A DNA stretch of 64,000 nt from Mucilaginibacter rubeus (GCF_014643835.1 NZ_BMKD01000001.1:124001-188000), one strand, 5' to 3'; positions 54,157 through 63,905 are shown, numbered from the stretch's first letter. The notes: generated by a model from the sequence alone, not told the origin. A program made the numbers and translations.

Positions 54157-54822
54157 ATGATACGTTTACAAAACATTGAAAAGGTATACCGTACCGATAC
54201 CGTAGAAACCCTGGCCCTGAACAGCGTAAGCCTTGACATTGCCAAAGGCGAATTTTTATCCATCATGGGCCCCTCGGGCTGTGGCAAAAGCACCCTGCTT
54301 AACATCATGGGCCTGCTCGACGCGCCCTCAAAAGGACAGATCAGGATTGACGATCAAAAAACAGAAGGCATGAATGATAAGCAACTGGCAGCTTTCCGCA
54401 ATAAAAAGCTGGGTTTTATTTTCCAAAGCTATCATCTTATTAACGACCTGCAGGTGCTTGATAATGTAGAGCTGCCGTTGCTTTACCGGGATACCACCGC
54501 CAAACAGCGCCGTGAGCTGGCTGCCGAAGCACTGGAAAAGGTAGGGCTTGCTAACCGTTTGAAACATTTTCCTACACAACTGTCCGGCGGTCAGCGGCAG
54601 CGTGTGGCCATAGCCAGGGCCATTGTAGGCAAGCCCGAAATTATTTTGGCCGATGAGCCTACCGGTAACCTGGATAGCGCCATGGGCAACGAAATTATGG
54701 AGATCCTCCTTAACCTTAACCGTAACGATGGTACAACCATAGTAATGGTTACGCACGATGAAAATATGGCGCATAAAACCCACAGGCTGGTGCGCTTATT
54801 TGATGGTGCACAAGTTCAATAA
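54157..54822 (+). CDS. MacB/LolD-type ABC transporter ATPase
   Basis: A 221-residue ATP-binding subunit. Walker A GPSGCGKST (about 37-45), signature LSGGQRQRVAIARA, Walker B ILADEPTGNLDS and H-loop MVTHDEN are all intact. The NLDSAMG phrase is typical of the MacB/LolD/FtsE branch, which couples ATP use to a mechanical (non-channel) cycle of the permeases. It has no membrane segment of its own and works with the two permease proteins next to it. Confidence 0.93.
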   Translation: MIRLQNIEKVYRTDTVETLALNSVSLDIAKGEFLSIMGPSGCGKSTLLNIMGLLDAPSKGQIRIDDQKTEGMNDKQLAAFRNKKLGFIFQSYHLINDLQVLDNVELPLLYRDTTAKQRRELAAEALEKVGLANRLKHFPTQLSGGQRQRVAIARAIVGKPEIILADEPTGNLDSAMGNEIMEILLNLNRNDGTTIVMVTHDENMAHKTHRLVRLFDGAQVQ

Positions 54823-54847
54823 TTAACCGGTTTTAACATTAGAAGTT

Positions 54848-56083
54848 ATGCTTAAAAATTATTTAAAAATAGCCATAGCGGTACTCAAGCGCCGTAAGTT
54901 TTTTACGTTTATCAGCTTGTTTGGCATCAGCTTTACACTTACCATATTAATGGTAGTTACCTCTTTTGCCGATAAGATGTTTGGTCCTAATTACCCGGAT
55001 AACAAGCGCGATAGGTCGTTATATGTGATTGAACATGAGGAGTTTGATGATAAAACGCAGGGGATGAATAAAGGGCCCATGTCGTTTTACTTCCTCAATC
55101 ACTATGCGGCCAGTATGAAAACACCGGCAAAGGTCGCCATTTCATCAATGTTCACTTTTACCAATACGTATGTGAATAATAAAAAGATCAGTATCAGCCT
55201 GAAATTTGCCAACGCCGATTATTGGGATGTACTTGATTATCAATTTTTAGAAGGAAGACCCTTTACAAAACAGCAAATTGATAATGCCGAAAAGGTAGCA
55301 GTTATATCTGAAGATACACGGAGGGATTACTTTGGCGATATACCATCAGTAGTTGGTAAATACATCGAGGCAGATAATGTTAAATACCGGGTTTTAGGTG
55401 TGGTTAAAGATGTGCCTGCAACTTTGTTTACCCTTTATGCAGATATCTACCTGCCGTATACCGTATCTAAAAATGATTACAGGAATAAAGATTTCGGCGG
55501 CAACTATTCGGCTATTTTAATGGGAAATTCAAAAGACGATCTTCCTAAAATGAAAAGCGAGTTTGCAAATGTTATCTCCCGCATTTCGATGAAAGACAAG
55601 CAGTTTAACCACCTGTATTGTTATGCCGATAGTTATTTTAACACGCTTGTGCGTACTATGGCCGGTAGAAAGGAGAATTCCGGGATGGCCACGTTCGTTG
55701 TCATCATATCTATATTCGTTTTCCTGTTTTTACTGCTGCCAACCTTAAACCTGGTGAATATCAACATCACCCGCATTATGGAGCGTTCGTCGGAGATTGG
55801 TGTTCGTAAGGCATTTGGTGCTTCGTCAAAAACACTGGTTTACCAGTTTATTATCGAAAATATTATTCTTACATTTTTAGGTGGGCTTATCGGGGTGGTA
55901 TTATCTGTTATTGTTATAAAAATAATTAACGGGGCCAATCTTATAGCCCATCTTGAACTTACTTTAAACTTTACCGTGTTGTTTTACAGCCTGCTCACCT
56001 GTATTTTCTTCGGACTACTATCGGGCGTATATCCGGCCTGGCGCATGTCGCGGCTCAACGTGGTAACGGCTTTAAAGGCGTAA
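54848..56083 (+). CDS. MacB-like ABC transporter permease, first of two
   Basis: A 411-residue membrane protein with four helices: one N-terminal (about 16-38) and three C-terminal (about 280-305, 335-360 and 370-395). Between them is a large periplasmic domain (MacB_PCD). The C-terminal FtsX-like part includes RSSEIGVRKAFGASSKTLVYQ, a signature of the family. Together with the following paralogue it forms a heterodimer. It starts 25 bases after the ATPase stop. Confidence 0.9.
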   Translation: MLKNYLKIAIAVLKRRKFFTFISLFGISFTLTILMVVTSFADKMFGPNYPDNKRDRSLYVIEHEEFDDKTQGMNKGPMSFYFLNHYAASMKTPAKVAISSMFTFTNTYVNNKKISISLKFANADYWDVLDYQFLEGRPFTKQQIDNAEKVAVISEDTRRDYFGDIPSVVGKYIEADNVKYRVLGVVKDVPATLFTLYADIYLPYTVSKNDYRNKDFGGNYSAILMGNSKDDLPKMKSEFANVISRISMKDKQFNHLYCYADSYFNTLVRTMAGRKENSGMATFVVIISIFVFLFLLLPTLNLVNINITRIMERSSEIGVRKAFGASSKTLVYQFIIENIILTFLGGLIGVVLSVIVIKIINGANLIAHLELTLNFTVLFYSLLTCIFFGLLSGVYPAWRMSRLNVVTALKA

Positions 56084-56114
56084 TAAAATCAATTGACATT
56101 TTAATCAAAATATT

Positions 56115-57305
56115 ATGTTTAAGCACTTATTTAAACTAATCTGGAATAAAAAGAAACAAAACTTTCTACTTATTTCCGAGATGCTGATCTCCTTTATGGT
56201 GATTTTCGCAGTATTCACACTGGTTGTGTATTACTACAGTAACTACAAAAACGCTATGGGCTTTGACTATGACAAGGTTTGGGTAATTAATTATAGTAAT
56301 TCTGTCAAATCAACCCGTGCCGATTCATTGAGCTTGTTTTATGAAACTTTAAAGCAAACTATAAAATCAATGCCTCAAATTGAGGATGCGAGCTTTGTAA
56401 GCAGTAACTCGCCCTTTTCGTTTAACCAAAGCAATGGCGGAGTTGAATATAAAAAGAGACATCTTAATAGCGTTGATTTTTTTACAGCGGATAATGATTA
56501 TCCAAATGTTGTGAAAGTTAAAGTACTTGAAGGGCGTTGGTTTGGCAAACAGGATATAGTATACAAAAATAAGCCCGTGGTTATTAATCAATCGCTTAAG
56601 GAAGAGGTATTTGGAAAAGAAAGCGCTATAGGTAAGATTTTAGGTAATGAAAAAGATAAAGAAGCCGATAAAATGCGCATTATTGGCGTAGTGGCCGATA
56701 TGAAAATAAGAGGCGATTATAAACCTGCCGGCCTTGGCCTTTATAATAGACTGGATACCGGCTCATTCAAGTGGATAGGTACTATACTGGTAAAGGTGCG
56801 CCCTACTGCCGACGCTGCTTTTGAAAGCCGTTTGTACAAAACCGTATCGAACGCCATGAAAGAGTCAAATGTAGAAATAGAGCATTTAGATAATAAACTT
56901 AAAAAGATAAATCAGGTATCCATTGTACCGGCCATCATTTTGCTTGTAGTGGCTACTTTTTTGATTATCAATGTAGCTTTGGGTTTGTTTGGTGTGTTAT
57001 GGTATAATATTAACAAGCGCCGCTCGGAGATCGGGCTAAGGCGGGCAATTGGCGCAACTGGTAAATCGGTATCATGGCAACTGGTGAGCGAATCATTGAT
57101 ATTAGCTACAATATCATTAGTTGTGGGTTCGTTTTTCGCGGTGCAGTTCCCGCTGATGAATGTTTTTGATATGCCGGCCACCGTTTACATTATGGCTATT
57201 TTGTTGTCGGTTGTTTTTATTTATGCACTGGTGCTTCTTTGCTCATTGTATCCCGGCAAACAGGCTGCGGCTATTTACCCCGCTGTTGCTCTACACGAAG
57301 AATAA
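56115..57305 (+). CDS. MacB-like ABC transporter permease, second of two
   Basis: A 396-residue paralogue of the preceding gene: N-terminal helix (about 18-40), periplasmic domain and three C-terminal helices, with NINKRRSEIGLRRAIGATGKSV matching the FtsX signature. Pairing of two permeases with one soluble ATPase, an adaptor and TolC is a full MacAB-TolC-like exporter, here with the permease duty split between two chains. Cargo is unknown: peptides, toxins or drugs are all compatible with the family. Confidence 0.9.
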   Translation: MFKHLFKLIWNKKKQNFLLISEMLISFMVIFAVFTLVVYYYSNYKNAMGFDYDKVWVINYSNSVKSTRADSLSLFYETLKQTIKSMPQIEDASFVSSNSPFSFNQSNGGVEYKKRHLNSVDFFTADNDYPNVVKVKVLEGRWFGKQDIVYKNKPVVINQSLKEEVFGKESAIGKILGNEKDKEADKMRIIGVVADMKIRGDYKPAGLGLYNRLDTGSFKWIGTILVKVRPTADAAFESRLYKTVSNAMKESNVEIEHLDNKLKKINQVSIVPAIILLVVATFLIINVALGLFGVLWYNINKRRSEIGLRRAIGATGKSVSWQLVSESLILATISLVVGSFFAVQFPLMNVFDMPATVYIMAILLSVVFIYALVLLCSLYPGKQAAAIYPAVALHEE

Positions 57306-57326
57306 TTACGATATTAACCGCCTGTT

Positions 57327-58700
57327 ATGATATTGGTTATTGATGATGATATTGCTGTACGCACCTCGCTGATCCTGCTGTTAAAAAGCGAGGGGTATGA
57401 TGTTGCAGGTACCGATGAGCCTGCCGAAGCCTTGAAGATCATTAAGAAAAAGGCTCCTGAGTTGGTCATTTTAGATCTTAATTTTTCGATAGATACATCA
57501 GGACAGGAGGGAATGGAACTGCTTGCAAAGATCAAAGCTTTTAACAGCGCTATCCCCGTGATTCTTATCACCGGCTGGGGGAGCATTGAATTGGCAGTTA
57601 AAGGTATGAAACTGGGCGCCAATGATTTCATCAATAAGCCGTGGAATAACGAGTACCTTATTCAATCAGTTAAAACCCTGCTCGATCTGCAGGATAAAAA
57701 AAACGAGCACCATACCCGTAAGCAACTGGATAAAACCTACAACTTTGAAAATATTGTAGGCGAAGATCCCCGGATGCTCGATATCCTGGAAACCATTGGC
57801 CGGGTAGCCTCAACCGATGCATCGGTGCTGATTATGGGCGAAAGCGGTACAGGTAAAGAGCTGATAGCCGAGGCCATTCATCAAAACAGTCTCCGCCGTA
57901 ATAAGCCATTCATCAAGGTGAACCTTGGGGGGATTTCTACCTCTTTGTTTGAAAGCGAAATGTTCGGCCATATCCGCGGAGCGTTTACAGATGCCCGGTT
58001 TGACAGGGTAGGCCGCTTTGAAATGGCAAATAAAGGCACCATTTTTTTAGATGAAATAGGCGACCTGGATGCCGGCAGCCAGGTAAAGCTGCTCCGCGTA
58101 TTGCAGGACCGCACCTATGAAGTATTGGGCAGCAGCCGTACAAAAACGGTTGATACCCGTGTTGTTTGCGCCACAAATAAAAATCTTAACGAGATGGTGG
58201 CCCGGGGTACTTTTCGCGAGGATTTATTGTACCGGATCAACCTCATTACAGTTTACCTGCCGGCCCTGCGCGAGCGGCCAAAGGATATTCCATTGCTGGT
58301 TAGCTTTTTTATTAATAACTTGAAGCAGATCTATAACCGGCCCAATTTGTCGGTAGCACCATCGGCTATGAAGTGGTTACAGCAGTTGCCTTTACCGGGC
58401 AATATACGGCAGTTGAAAAACCTGGTGGAGCGCTCCATTTTGGTGAGCCGCAGGGATGAACTGAGTATCGATGACTTCCGGTCGCAGTTGGAAATGTCGC
58501 CCATAAAAAAGGGGAATATCCAGTTGCCGGGCGTAGGTACTTTAACTTTAGAAGAGGTTGAGGTAGAGATGATAAAACGGGCTTTAGATCATCATAAAAA
58601 CAAGATAAGCAAGGCGGCCGCTGCTTTGGGGCTTACGCGCAGCGCCCTGTACCGGCGGCTCGAGAAATACCAGATCCCGTACGATGAAGCTGAGGACTAA
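57327..58700 (+). CDS. Sigma-54-dependent response regulator (NtrC family)
   Basis: A 457-residue activator: receiver with acidic pocket DDD (6-8) and phosphoacceptor Asp50 (LVILDLNFSI), then an AAA+ domain with Walker A GESGTGKE (171-178), Walker B FLDEIGD and arginine fingers REDLLYRINL, and a Fis-type helix-turn-helix at the end (NKISKAAAALGLTRSALYRR). The sigma-54 contact loop is GAFTDA (218-223), with Asp in place of the second Gly of GAFTGA, as in other Bacteroidota regulators. It probably activates the sigma-54 promoter upstream of the exporter. Confidence 0.93.
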   Translation: MILVIDDDIAVRTSLILLLKSEGYDVAGTDEPAEALKIIKKKAPELVILDLNFSIDTSGQEGMELLAKIKAFNSAIPVILITGWGSIELAVKGMKLGANDFINKPWNNEYLIQSVKTLLDLQDKKNEHHTRKQLDKTYNFENIVGEDPRMLDILETIGRVASTDASVLIMGESGTGKELIAEAIHQNSLRRNKPFIKVNLGGISTSLFESEMFGHIRGAFTDARFDRVGRFEMANKGTIFLDEIGDLDAGSQVKLLRVLQDRTYEVLGSSRTKTVDTRVVCATNKNLNEMVARGTFREDLLYRINLITVYLPALRERPKDIPLLVSFFINNLKQIYNRPNLSVAPSAMKWLQQLPLPGNIRQLKNLVERSILVSRRDELSIDDFRSQLEMSPIKKGNIQLPGVGTLTLEEVEVEMIKRALDHHKNKISKAAAALGLTRSALYRRLEKYQIPYDEAED

Positions 58701-59982
58701 ATACATTTTATTCGTAGTGATCCTGCACCTGCTAACCCTGGTGCTTACTTATTTTATTTTCAACGATAACAAGATCTATTTTATCATATCGGAGGTGGTT
58801 GTGATCATCTCTTCGGTAATTGCCGTGCAGCTTTACCGGCAGCTCATTCAGCCACTAAAAATGCTGATGCAGGGCGTTGAGGCTATTAAAGACAAAGATT
58901 TTAATGTGAAATTCCTTTCAACCGGCAAGCACGAGGTTGACGCGCTGATTGATGTTTATAACCAAATGATGGACGAGCTAAGAACCGAACGGACACGACA
59001 AGAGCAGCAGCATTTCTTTTTAGAAAAGCTGATCCATACCTCGCCAACAGGTATCATCATCCTTGATTTTGATGACCGTGTGCAGCAAATAAACCCTAAA
59101 GCTTTGCAGGTTTTGGGTATTGATGAAAAAGCGGTGGTTGGTGAATTGATTGGTGAATTAACCAACCCGATTTTTGAACATATCAAAGCTCTTAAATCGG
59201 GCGAAACGGAGGTAGTTAAGCTGGACGGTATCAACTCATTCAAACTCCAAAAATCGCATTTTATCGACCGGGGATTTTCGCGCCATTTTATTATGCTGGA
59301 GGATTTGACCGCTGAGATCCTGGCAGCTGAGAAGAAGGTTTATGGCAAAGTGATCAGGATGATGGCACATGAGGTTAATAATACCATAGGCCCGGTAAAT
59401 TCCATCGTGCAATCGGCCATGAAAACCGATCAGCTTTGGGCCGGTCATGATTTCGACCCTATAAAAGATGCCCTGCAGGTTGCTATGGACAGGAACCAGA
59501 ACCTCAACCTGTTTATGCGCAATTTTGCCGATTTGGTGAAACTGCCGCCGGCCAACAAACAGCCTGTGGTATTGCAAAAGCTCTTAGCATCGGTAGTAAA
59601 GCTGATGAATATCCGTGCCAAAGAAAAAAATGTGGCATTAGTCCTTCATTTACCCGAAGAACCGGTTAATATCATGGCTGATGAACAACAACTGGAGCAG
59701 GCATTCATCAACATTGTAAAAAACGCCATTGAGGCTATTGATGGCCAGGGATTAGTAACCTTTACCATCAACCCAAAAGAAAAGAAGCTTATCATTACCG
59801 ACACAGGAAAAGGCATCTCGGCCGAACAAAACGCCAACCTGTTTACCCCATTCTTCAGCACCAAAAAAGACGGGCAGGGAATAGGCCTCACCCTGGTACG
59901 TGAGATCATGCTGAACCACGGTTTCGAGTTTTCACTGAAAACCGTGGCTGAACAGCAGACGGAGTTTGTGGTATATTTTTAA
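58684..59982 (+). CDS. NtrB/NtrY-like sensor histidine kinase
   Basis: A 432-residue membrane kinase overlapping the response-regulator gene by 17 bases. Two membrane helices (about 7-26 and 30-50), a HAMP-like segment, a PAS domain (about 108-210, HTSPTGIIILDFDDRVQQIN), the phosphoacceptor box MAHEVNNTIGPV and an ATPase domain (N box INIVKNAIEAI, G1 ITDTGKGIS, G2 GQGIGLTLVREI). The sensor loop between the helices is only a few residues, so it likely responds to a membrane or cytoplasmic cue. Its partner is the activator encoded immediately upstream. Confidence 0.92.
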   Translation: MKLRTKYILFVVILHLLTLVLTYFIFNDNKIYFIISEVVVIISSVIAVQLYRQLIQPLKMLMQGVEAIKDKDFNVKFLSTGKHEVDALIDVYNQMMDELRTERTRQEQQHFFLEKLIHTSPTGIIILDFDDRVQQINPKALQVLGIDEKAVVGELIGELTNPIFEHIKALKSGETEVVKLDGINSFKLQKSHFIDRGFSRHFIMLEDLTAEILAAEKKVYGKVIRMMAHEVNNTIGPVNSIVQSAMKTDQLWAGHDFDPIKDALQVAMDRNQNLNLFMRNFADLVKLPPANKQPVVLQKLLASVVKLMNIRAKEKNVALVLHLPEEPVNIMADEQQLEQAFINIVKNAIEAIDGQGLVTFTINPKEKKLIITDTGKGISAEQNANLFTPFFSTKKDGQGIGLTLVREIMLNHGFEFSLKTVAEQQTEFVVYF

Positions 59983-60005
59983 CAACGATTTAAATACCTT
60001 TTAGA

Positions 60006-60118
60006 GATTCCCCTCTTGAGAGGGGGCGCGAAGGGAAAGAGCGGTCGCAGGGGTGTGTTTCTGCGATTGGCTTATCAGAGCAGAAACACACCCCTCCGCC
60101 CCTCTCAAGAGGGGAATC
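60006..60118. repeat. Two nested perfect inverted repeats (20 bp and 16 bp)
   Basis: The outer arms 60006-60025 and 60099-60118 (GATTCCCCTCTTGAGAGGGG with complement) are identical over 20 bp. The inner arms 60049-60064 and 60080-60095 (AGGGGTGTGTTTCTGC) are identical over 16 bp. The whole 113-base unit can fold into one long hairpin. It resembles the element at 27524-27642 in layout and in outer-arm sequence. No reading frame is supported here. Confidence 0.85.
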
Positions 60119-60262
60119 GCGCAATCCCTTGCTTTAGATTACAGTGCTATATCCACGTCAACAAAAATAATAATTGTATTAGTTTTTGCTTAATCCTTTT
60201 AGTAATGTTGTAAACCAATTTAAATGTTACCTTAACAGATAATCACTGCAATTACATCTACT

Positions 60263-61933
60263 ATGCAAAGACGGCATTTTATCAAAATTTCTGCGGCTAC
60301 ATCGGCTGCCATGCTTTTCAGCAAACTTACTTATTCGGCCGCAAACGGTGCCGCGATGATGAACGCTCCCGATGAGGTTTGGGCTCAATCCGGTAGCGAT
60401 TGGGTTAAGCTTAACCCATCAAACGGCTCGCATTACAACTATAAAGAAATCAGCGTAACACTTAAAACTAATGGCAATGCGCTTGGTGTGTATGCTTCAT
60501 CGCCAAAACAGGAATTAAACGCGATAAGATTAAAATGGAAGCACAATACCCCCGCTTCAGCTAAATTCCTGGGCGATCATTGGGAACGCTCTTATGGCGA
60601 CCTGCAATGGAAAACTATAGCTGCCGGCATTAAAAATCCGTGGTATGTAATTATTCATGATGATAAGCAAACGGCCTGCTTCGGGGTAAAGACCGGTGCT
60701 AATAGTATTTGCTGGTGGGGCGTAAATAATGACAGCATTGAACTTACCCTGGAAACAACTTCGGGTGGAGTGGGAGTGCTGCTGGGCGACAGGCAATTGC
60801 ATGCTGCCGATATCATAACTACCAATGCTAAAACAGGAGAGAATACTTTTGCTGCAACCCATCGCTTTTGTAAAATGATGTGCGAAAAGCCGCGGATCCC
60901 CAAACAACCGGTATACGGGATTAACGACTGGTACTTTGCTTACGGAAACAACTCGGCCGAACTGATCAAAAAAACCACCGCTATGATGGCCGAACTGGTT
61001 ACCGATCACAGCAATAAACCTTTTTCGGTTATAGATGCCGGTTGGGCAACTTATTCGCCGTTATTACCCGGTGATGGTGGCTGGAATGATGACTTTTCAA
61101 AGCCAAACGATAAGTTTAAGGATATGCATGCGCTGGGCGATGAGATCAAAAAATTAGGTATGCGCCCAGGCTTATGGATGCGCCCGCTTTGCGCAAGGCA
61201 CGATGAAAAAGCCAGCTTGCTTTCGCCAAAGATTCCCGGCCGTGATGATCCTAAAAACCCAACGCTCGACCCTACCATCCCCGAAAATATAGCACGCATC
61301 CAACATAACTTCGATGTATACAAGCAATGGGGCTACGAAATGGTGAAGCACGATTTTTCAACTTATGATATCTCCGGTCGCTGGGGTTTTGATATGAAGG
61401 ATAGCTTTACTTCGCCGGGCTGGCATTTTAACGATAGGAGCAAGACCAATGCCGAGATCATCCTGCACCTGTACCGCTCCATCCGTGAAGCCGCGGGTGA
61501 TGGCATTTATGTGATTGGCTGTAATACGATGAGCCACCTGTCGGCCGGGGTGTTTGAACTTTGCCGTATCGGCGATGATACCAGTGGTCATGAATGGGCG
61601 CGTACCCGTAAAATGGGCGTTAATACGCTCGCTTTCCGCCTGCCGCAGCACAATGCCTTTTATGCGGTAGATGGCGATTGCGTAGGTCTTACTAAAGATA
61701 TTGAATGGAAAAGGAACAAGCAGTGGCTGCAACTATTAGCCGAAAGCGGCGCGCCGCTGTTCATCTCCGGTCAGCCCGAAGCCATGGGCGAAGAGCAAAA
61801 GAAAGCGGTAAAAACAGCCTTTGCACAAGCCGCCAAAGTACAGCCGCTTGGCCAGCCATTGGACTGGATGGAAACATTAACGCCTGCCAAATGGAAGCTA
61901 AACGGCAGGGTGGTGGATTTTGATTGGGCGTAA
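60263..61933 (+). CDS. Exported GH36-like alpha-galactosidase-family glycosidase
   Basis: A 556-residue protein with an Arg-Arg leader (MQRRHFIKISAATSAAMLFS), an N-terminal beta domain (about 40-180) and a TIM barrel with the family strand FSVIDAGWATYSPL. The catalytic nucleophile is probably Asp364 in VKHDFST (the K-x-D motif) and the acid Asp438 or Asp439 in RIGDDTSG. These point to clan GH-D (GH27/GH36). The activity on alpha-galactosides or related sugars is inferred. It stands alone after the regulator genes, with a hairpin upstream (60006-60118). Confidence 0.82.
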   Translation: MQRRHFIKISAATSAAMLFSKLTYSAANGAAMMNAPDEVWAQSGSDWVKLNPSNGSHYNYKEISVTLKTNGNALGVYASSPKQELNAIRLKWKHNTPASAKFLGDHWERSYGDLQWKTIAAGIKNPWYVIIHDDKQTACFGVKTGANSICWWGVNNDSIELTLETTSGGVGVLLGDRQLHAADIITTNAKTGENTFAATHRFCKMMCEKPRIPKQPVYGINDWYFAYGNNSAELIKKTTAMMAELVTDHSNKPFSVIDAGWATYSPLLPGDGGWNDDFSKPNDKFKDMHALGDEIKKLGMRPGLWMRPLCARHDEKASLLSPKIPGRDDPKNPTLDPTIPENIARIQHNFDVYKQWGYEMVKHDFSTYDISGRWGFDMKDSFTSPGWHFNDRSKTNAEIILHLYRSIREAAGDGIYVIGCNTMSHLSAGVFELCRIGDDTSGHEWARTRKMGVNTLAFRLPQHNAFYAVDGDCVGLTKDIEWKRNKQWLQLLAESGAPLFISGQPEAMGEEQKKAVKTAFAQAAKVQPLGQPLDWMETLTPAKWKLNGRVVDFDWA

Positions 61934-62264
61934 ACCAAGAGAGGGGCTTGTCACCCTGAGTGTTTAAATCCGGGGCCTTTGAAGGTGAAATGACAAAAGA
62001 GGGCCTGTCAGTCTGAGCCTGTCGAAGACTCGCGCGCAGAGGCCTGCCCGCCATACTTCGACGGGCTCAGTATGACACCCATTTTTTAAGTTGTCATAGG
62101 TAGCCAGTCGAAGGGTCGCGCGTGGAGGCCTTGCCCACCATGCTTCGACTGGCTATCCATGACATCTATTTTTTCTGAATAGCGAAGGATCTTCTTCAAT
62201 ATGCAGAACTGCTATACCGGGCAAGAACATGTTTTGTTATTACCCATAATAAGCTATAGAACCC

Positions 62265-62297
62265 AGACTTACGAAGTTTTCAAAACTTCGTAAGTCT
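62265..62297. repeat. Palindrome AGACTTACGAAGTTTT (copy 2)
   Basis: 16-base arms (62265-62280, 62282-62297) with one central C, perfectly complementary. Same arms as the copy at 39496-39530. Confidence 0.92.
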
Positions 62298-62511
62298 TTC
62301 CCCGTTTCACTTATTCACTTTTCAACCTGCCGAATTCCCAAACCCATGGCGATCATTTTTTTAACTTGTCTGGGGAATGCGCGAAGAAATCCCCTTATGT
62401 ATTCGTAACTCAAATTATTTGCAATTAACTGTTAATCGATTAAAAAAATATAACGATTATTGGCGCGTGATAATTGCAGCTTGATATGTGTTTACTGACA
62501 TGGCTGTGTCA

Positions 62512-62676
62512 GTGTTCAATTTTTAAAAAGAAAGTGTTCAACGAAATAAGCTGTTAAATGTTATTTTATTGATTATTAGCGTTTTAGTTATTTTGCTGTG
62601 ATATTTTGAACACTTAAGTGCTTGATTATCAATATTGGCTTTTTTTGAAGTGTTCAACCTTTCTAAAATTGAACAC
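62512..62676. promoter_or_regulatory. Five GTGTTCAA operator-like motifs upstream of uxuA
   Basis: GTGTTCAA occurs at 62512-62519, 62534-62541 and 62650-62657 on the plus strand, and as TTGAACAC at 62606-62613 and 62669-62676. The last pair is an inverted repeat TGTTCAA-N11-TTGAACA; the first two are spaced by 22 bases, two helical turns. The third overlaps a perfect CACTTAAGTG palindrome (62611-62620). The array ends 35 bases before the uxuA start codon, so it probably is the binding region of a regulator for that gene. Confidence 0.6.
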
Positions 62677-62711
62677 CCTGTTTTTGAATATTAAATCTAC
62701 TACTATATAAA

Positions 62712-63905
62712 ATGAGTGATACCAATACAAGCAATACCTTCAGCATGATCAATACCATGCGCTGGTATGGCCCTAATGACCCTGTAAGTTTGGCCGATAT
62801 CAGGCAGGCGGGTTGTACAGGCGTAGTAAGCGCACTGCACCAGGTACCCAACGGCCAGGTATGGACAGTTGAGGCCATTAACGAGCGCAAGGCGATCATT
62901 GAAGCTGCCGGGCTTACCTGGGACGTAGTTGAAAGCGTACCCGTGCATGAAGCCATCAAAACCCAAACCGGCGACTACCTGCAATACATCGAAAACTATA
63001 AACAAAGCCTGCAAAACCTGGCCGCCTGCGGGATCCATATCGTTACCTATAACTTTATGCCCGTGCTGGACTGGACACGTACTGATCTGGCTTTTACTGT
63101 TGAAGATGGTTCAAAAGCCCTGCGTTTTGAAAAAGCCGCTTTTATTGCCTTCGATGTATTTATGCTGAAAAGGGAAGGTGCCGAACAGGAATATACTGCC
63201 GATGAGCTTACCCGCGCCAAAGCCCGTTTTGATGGCATGAGCGATGATGACAAGCAACTGCTGCAGCGCAATATCATAGCTGGCTTACCAGGCAGTGAAG
63301 AAAGCTTTACGCTGGATAAATTCAGGGATGCCCTTGCTGCTTATGACGGCATTGATGCGGAAAGGCTGAGGCAAAACCTGATCTTCTTCCTACAGCAGGT
63401 TATCCCGGTTGCCGATGCCAATAATATAAAAATGGTTATCCACCCGGACGATCCGCCGTACGCCATTTTGGGCCTGCCAAGGGTAGTGAGCACCGCCGAA
63501 CATATCAACGCGCTTATTGAGGCTGTGCCTTCATTAAACAATGGTTTATGCTTCTGCACAGGTTCATACGGTGTAAGGCCGGATAATGACCTGCCGGCCA
63601 TGGTAAAACAATTTGGCGACAGGATCAATTTCATTCACCTGCGCAGCACCCGCCGCAATGAGTTTGGCGATTTTTATGAGGATAACCACCTGGAAGGTGA
63701 TGTGGATATGTACGCCGTGGTAAAAGAGTTGGTACAGGTAATGAAGCAACGTAAATTAAGTATCCCTATGCGCCCCGATCATGGTCACCAGATGCTTGAC
63801 GACCTTAAAAAGAAAACTAATCCCGGTTATTCGGCCATTGGCAGGCTTCGCGGTCTTGCCGAATTAAGAGGGCTTGAGCTGGGTATTATCCGCTCAATGG
63901 AATAG
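62712..63905 (+). CDS. uxuA: D-mannonate dehydratase
   Basis: A 397-residue UxuA-type enzyme that removes water from D-mannonate to give 2-keto-3-deoxygluconate in glucuronate degradation. Family landmarks are [16 protein letters not shown] at the start, [15 protein letters not shown], the metal-site [16 protein letters not shown] and the closing [12 protein letters not shown]. It is cytoplasmic and metal-dependent. The gene is followed by a terminator and preceded by an operator-like array. No uxaC or uxuB partner lies in the window. Start at the ATG at 62712. Confidence 0.95.
   Translation: MSDTNTSNTFSMINTMRWYGPNDPVSLADIRQAGCTGVVSALHQVPNGQVWTVEAINERKAIIEAAGLTWDVVESVPVHEAIKTQTGDYLQYIENYKQSLQNLAACGIHIVTYNFMPVLDWTRTDLAFTVEDGSKALRFEKAAFIAFDVFMLKREGAEQEYTADELTRAKARFDGMSDDDKQLLQRNIIAGLPGSEESFTLDKFRDALAAYDGIDAERLRQNLIFFLQQVIPVADANNIKMVIHPDDPPYAILGLPRVVSTAEHINALIEAVPSLNNGLCFCTGSYGVRPDNDLPAMVKQFGDRINFIHLRSTRRNEFGDFYEDNHLEGDVDMYAVVKELVQVMKQRKLSIPMRPDHGHQMLDDLKKKTNPGYSAIGRLRGLAELRGLELGIIRSME

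Larger units (their letters stand above)
61934..62711. promoter_or_regulatory. Gene-free 778-bp region: repeats, then an operator-like array upstream of uxuA
   Basis: The left half (about 61945-62170) carries copies of the CTTCGAC-rich dispersed repeat (AGCCTGTCGAAGACTCG; TACTTCGACGGGCTCAG; CAGTCGAAGGGTCG with GCTTCGACTGGCTA). A palindrome lies at 62265-62297. The right 200 bases contain five GTGTTCAA motifs. No protein-coding frame is supported. Confidence 0.6.
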
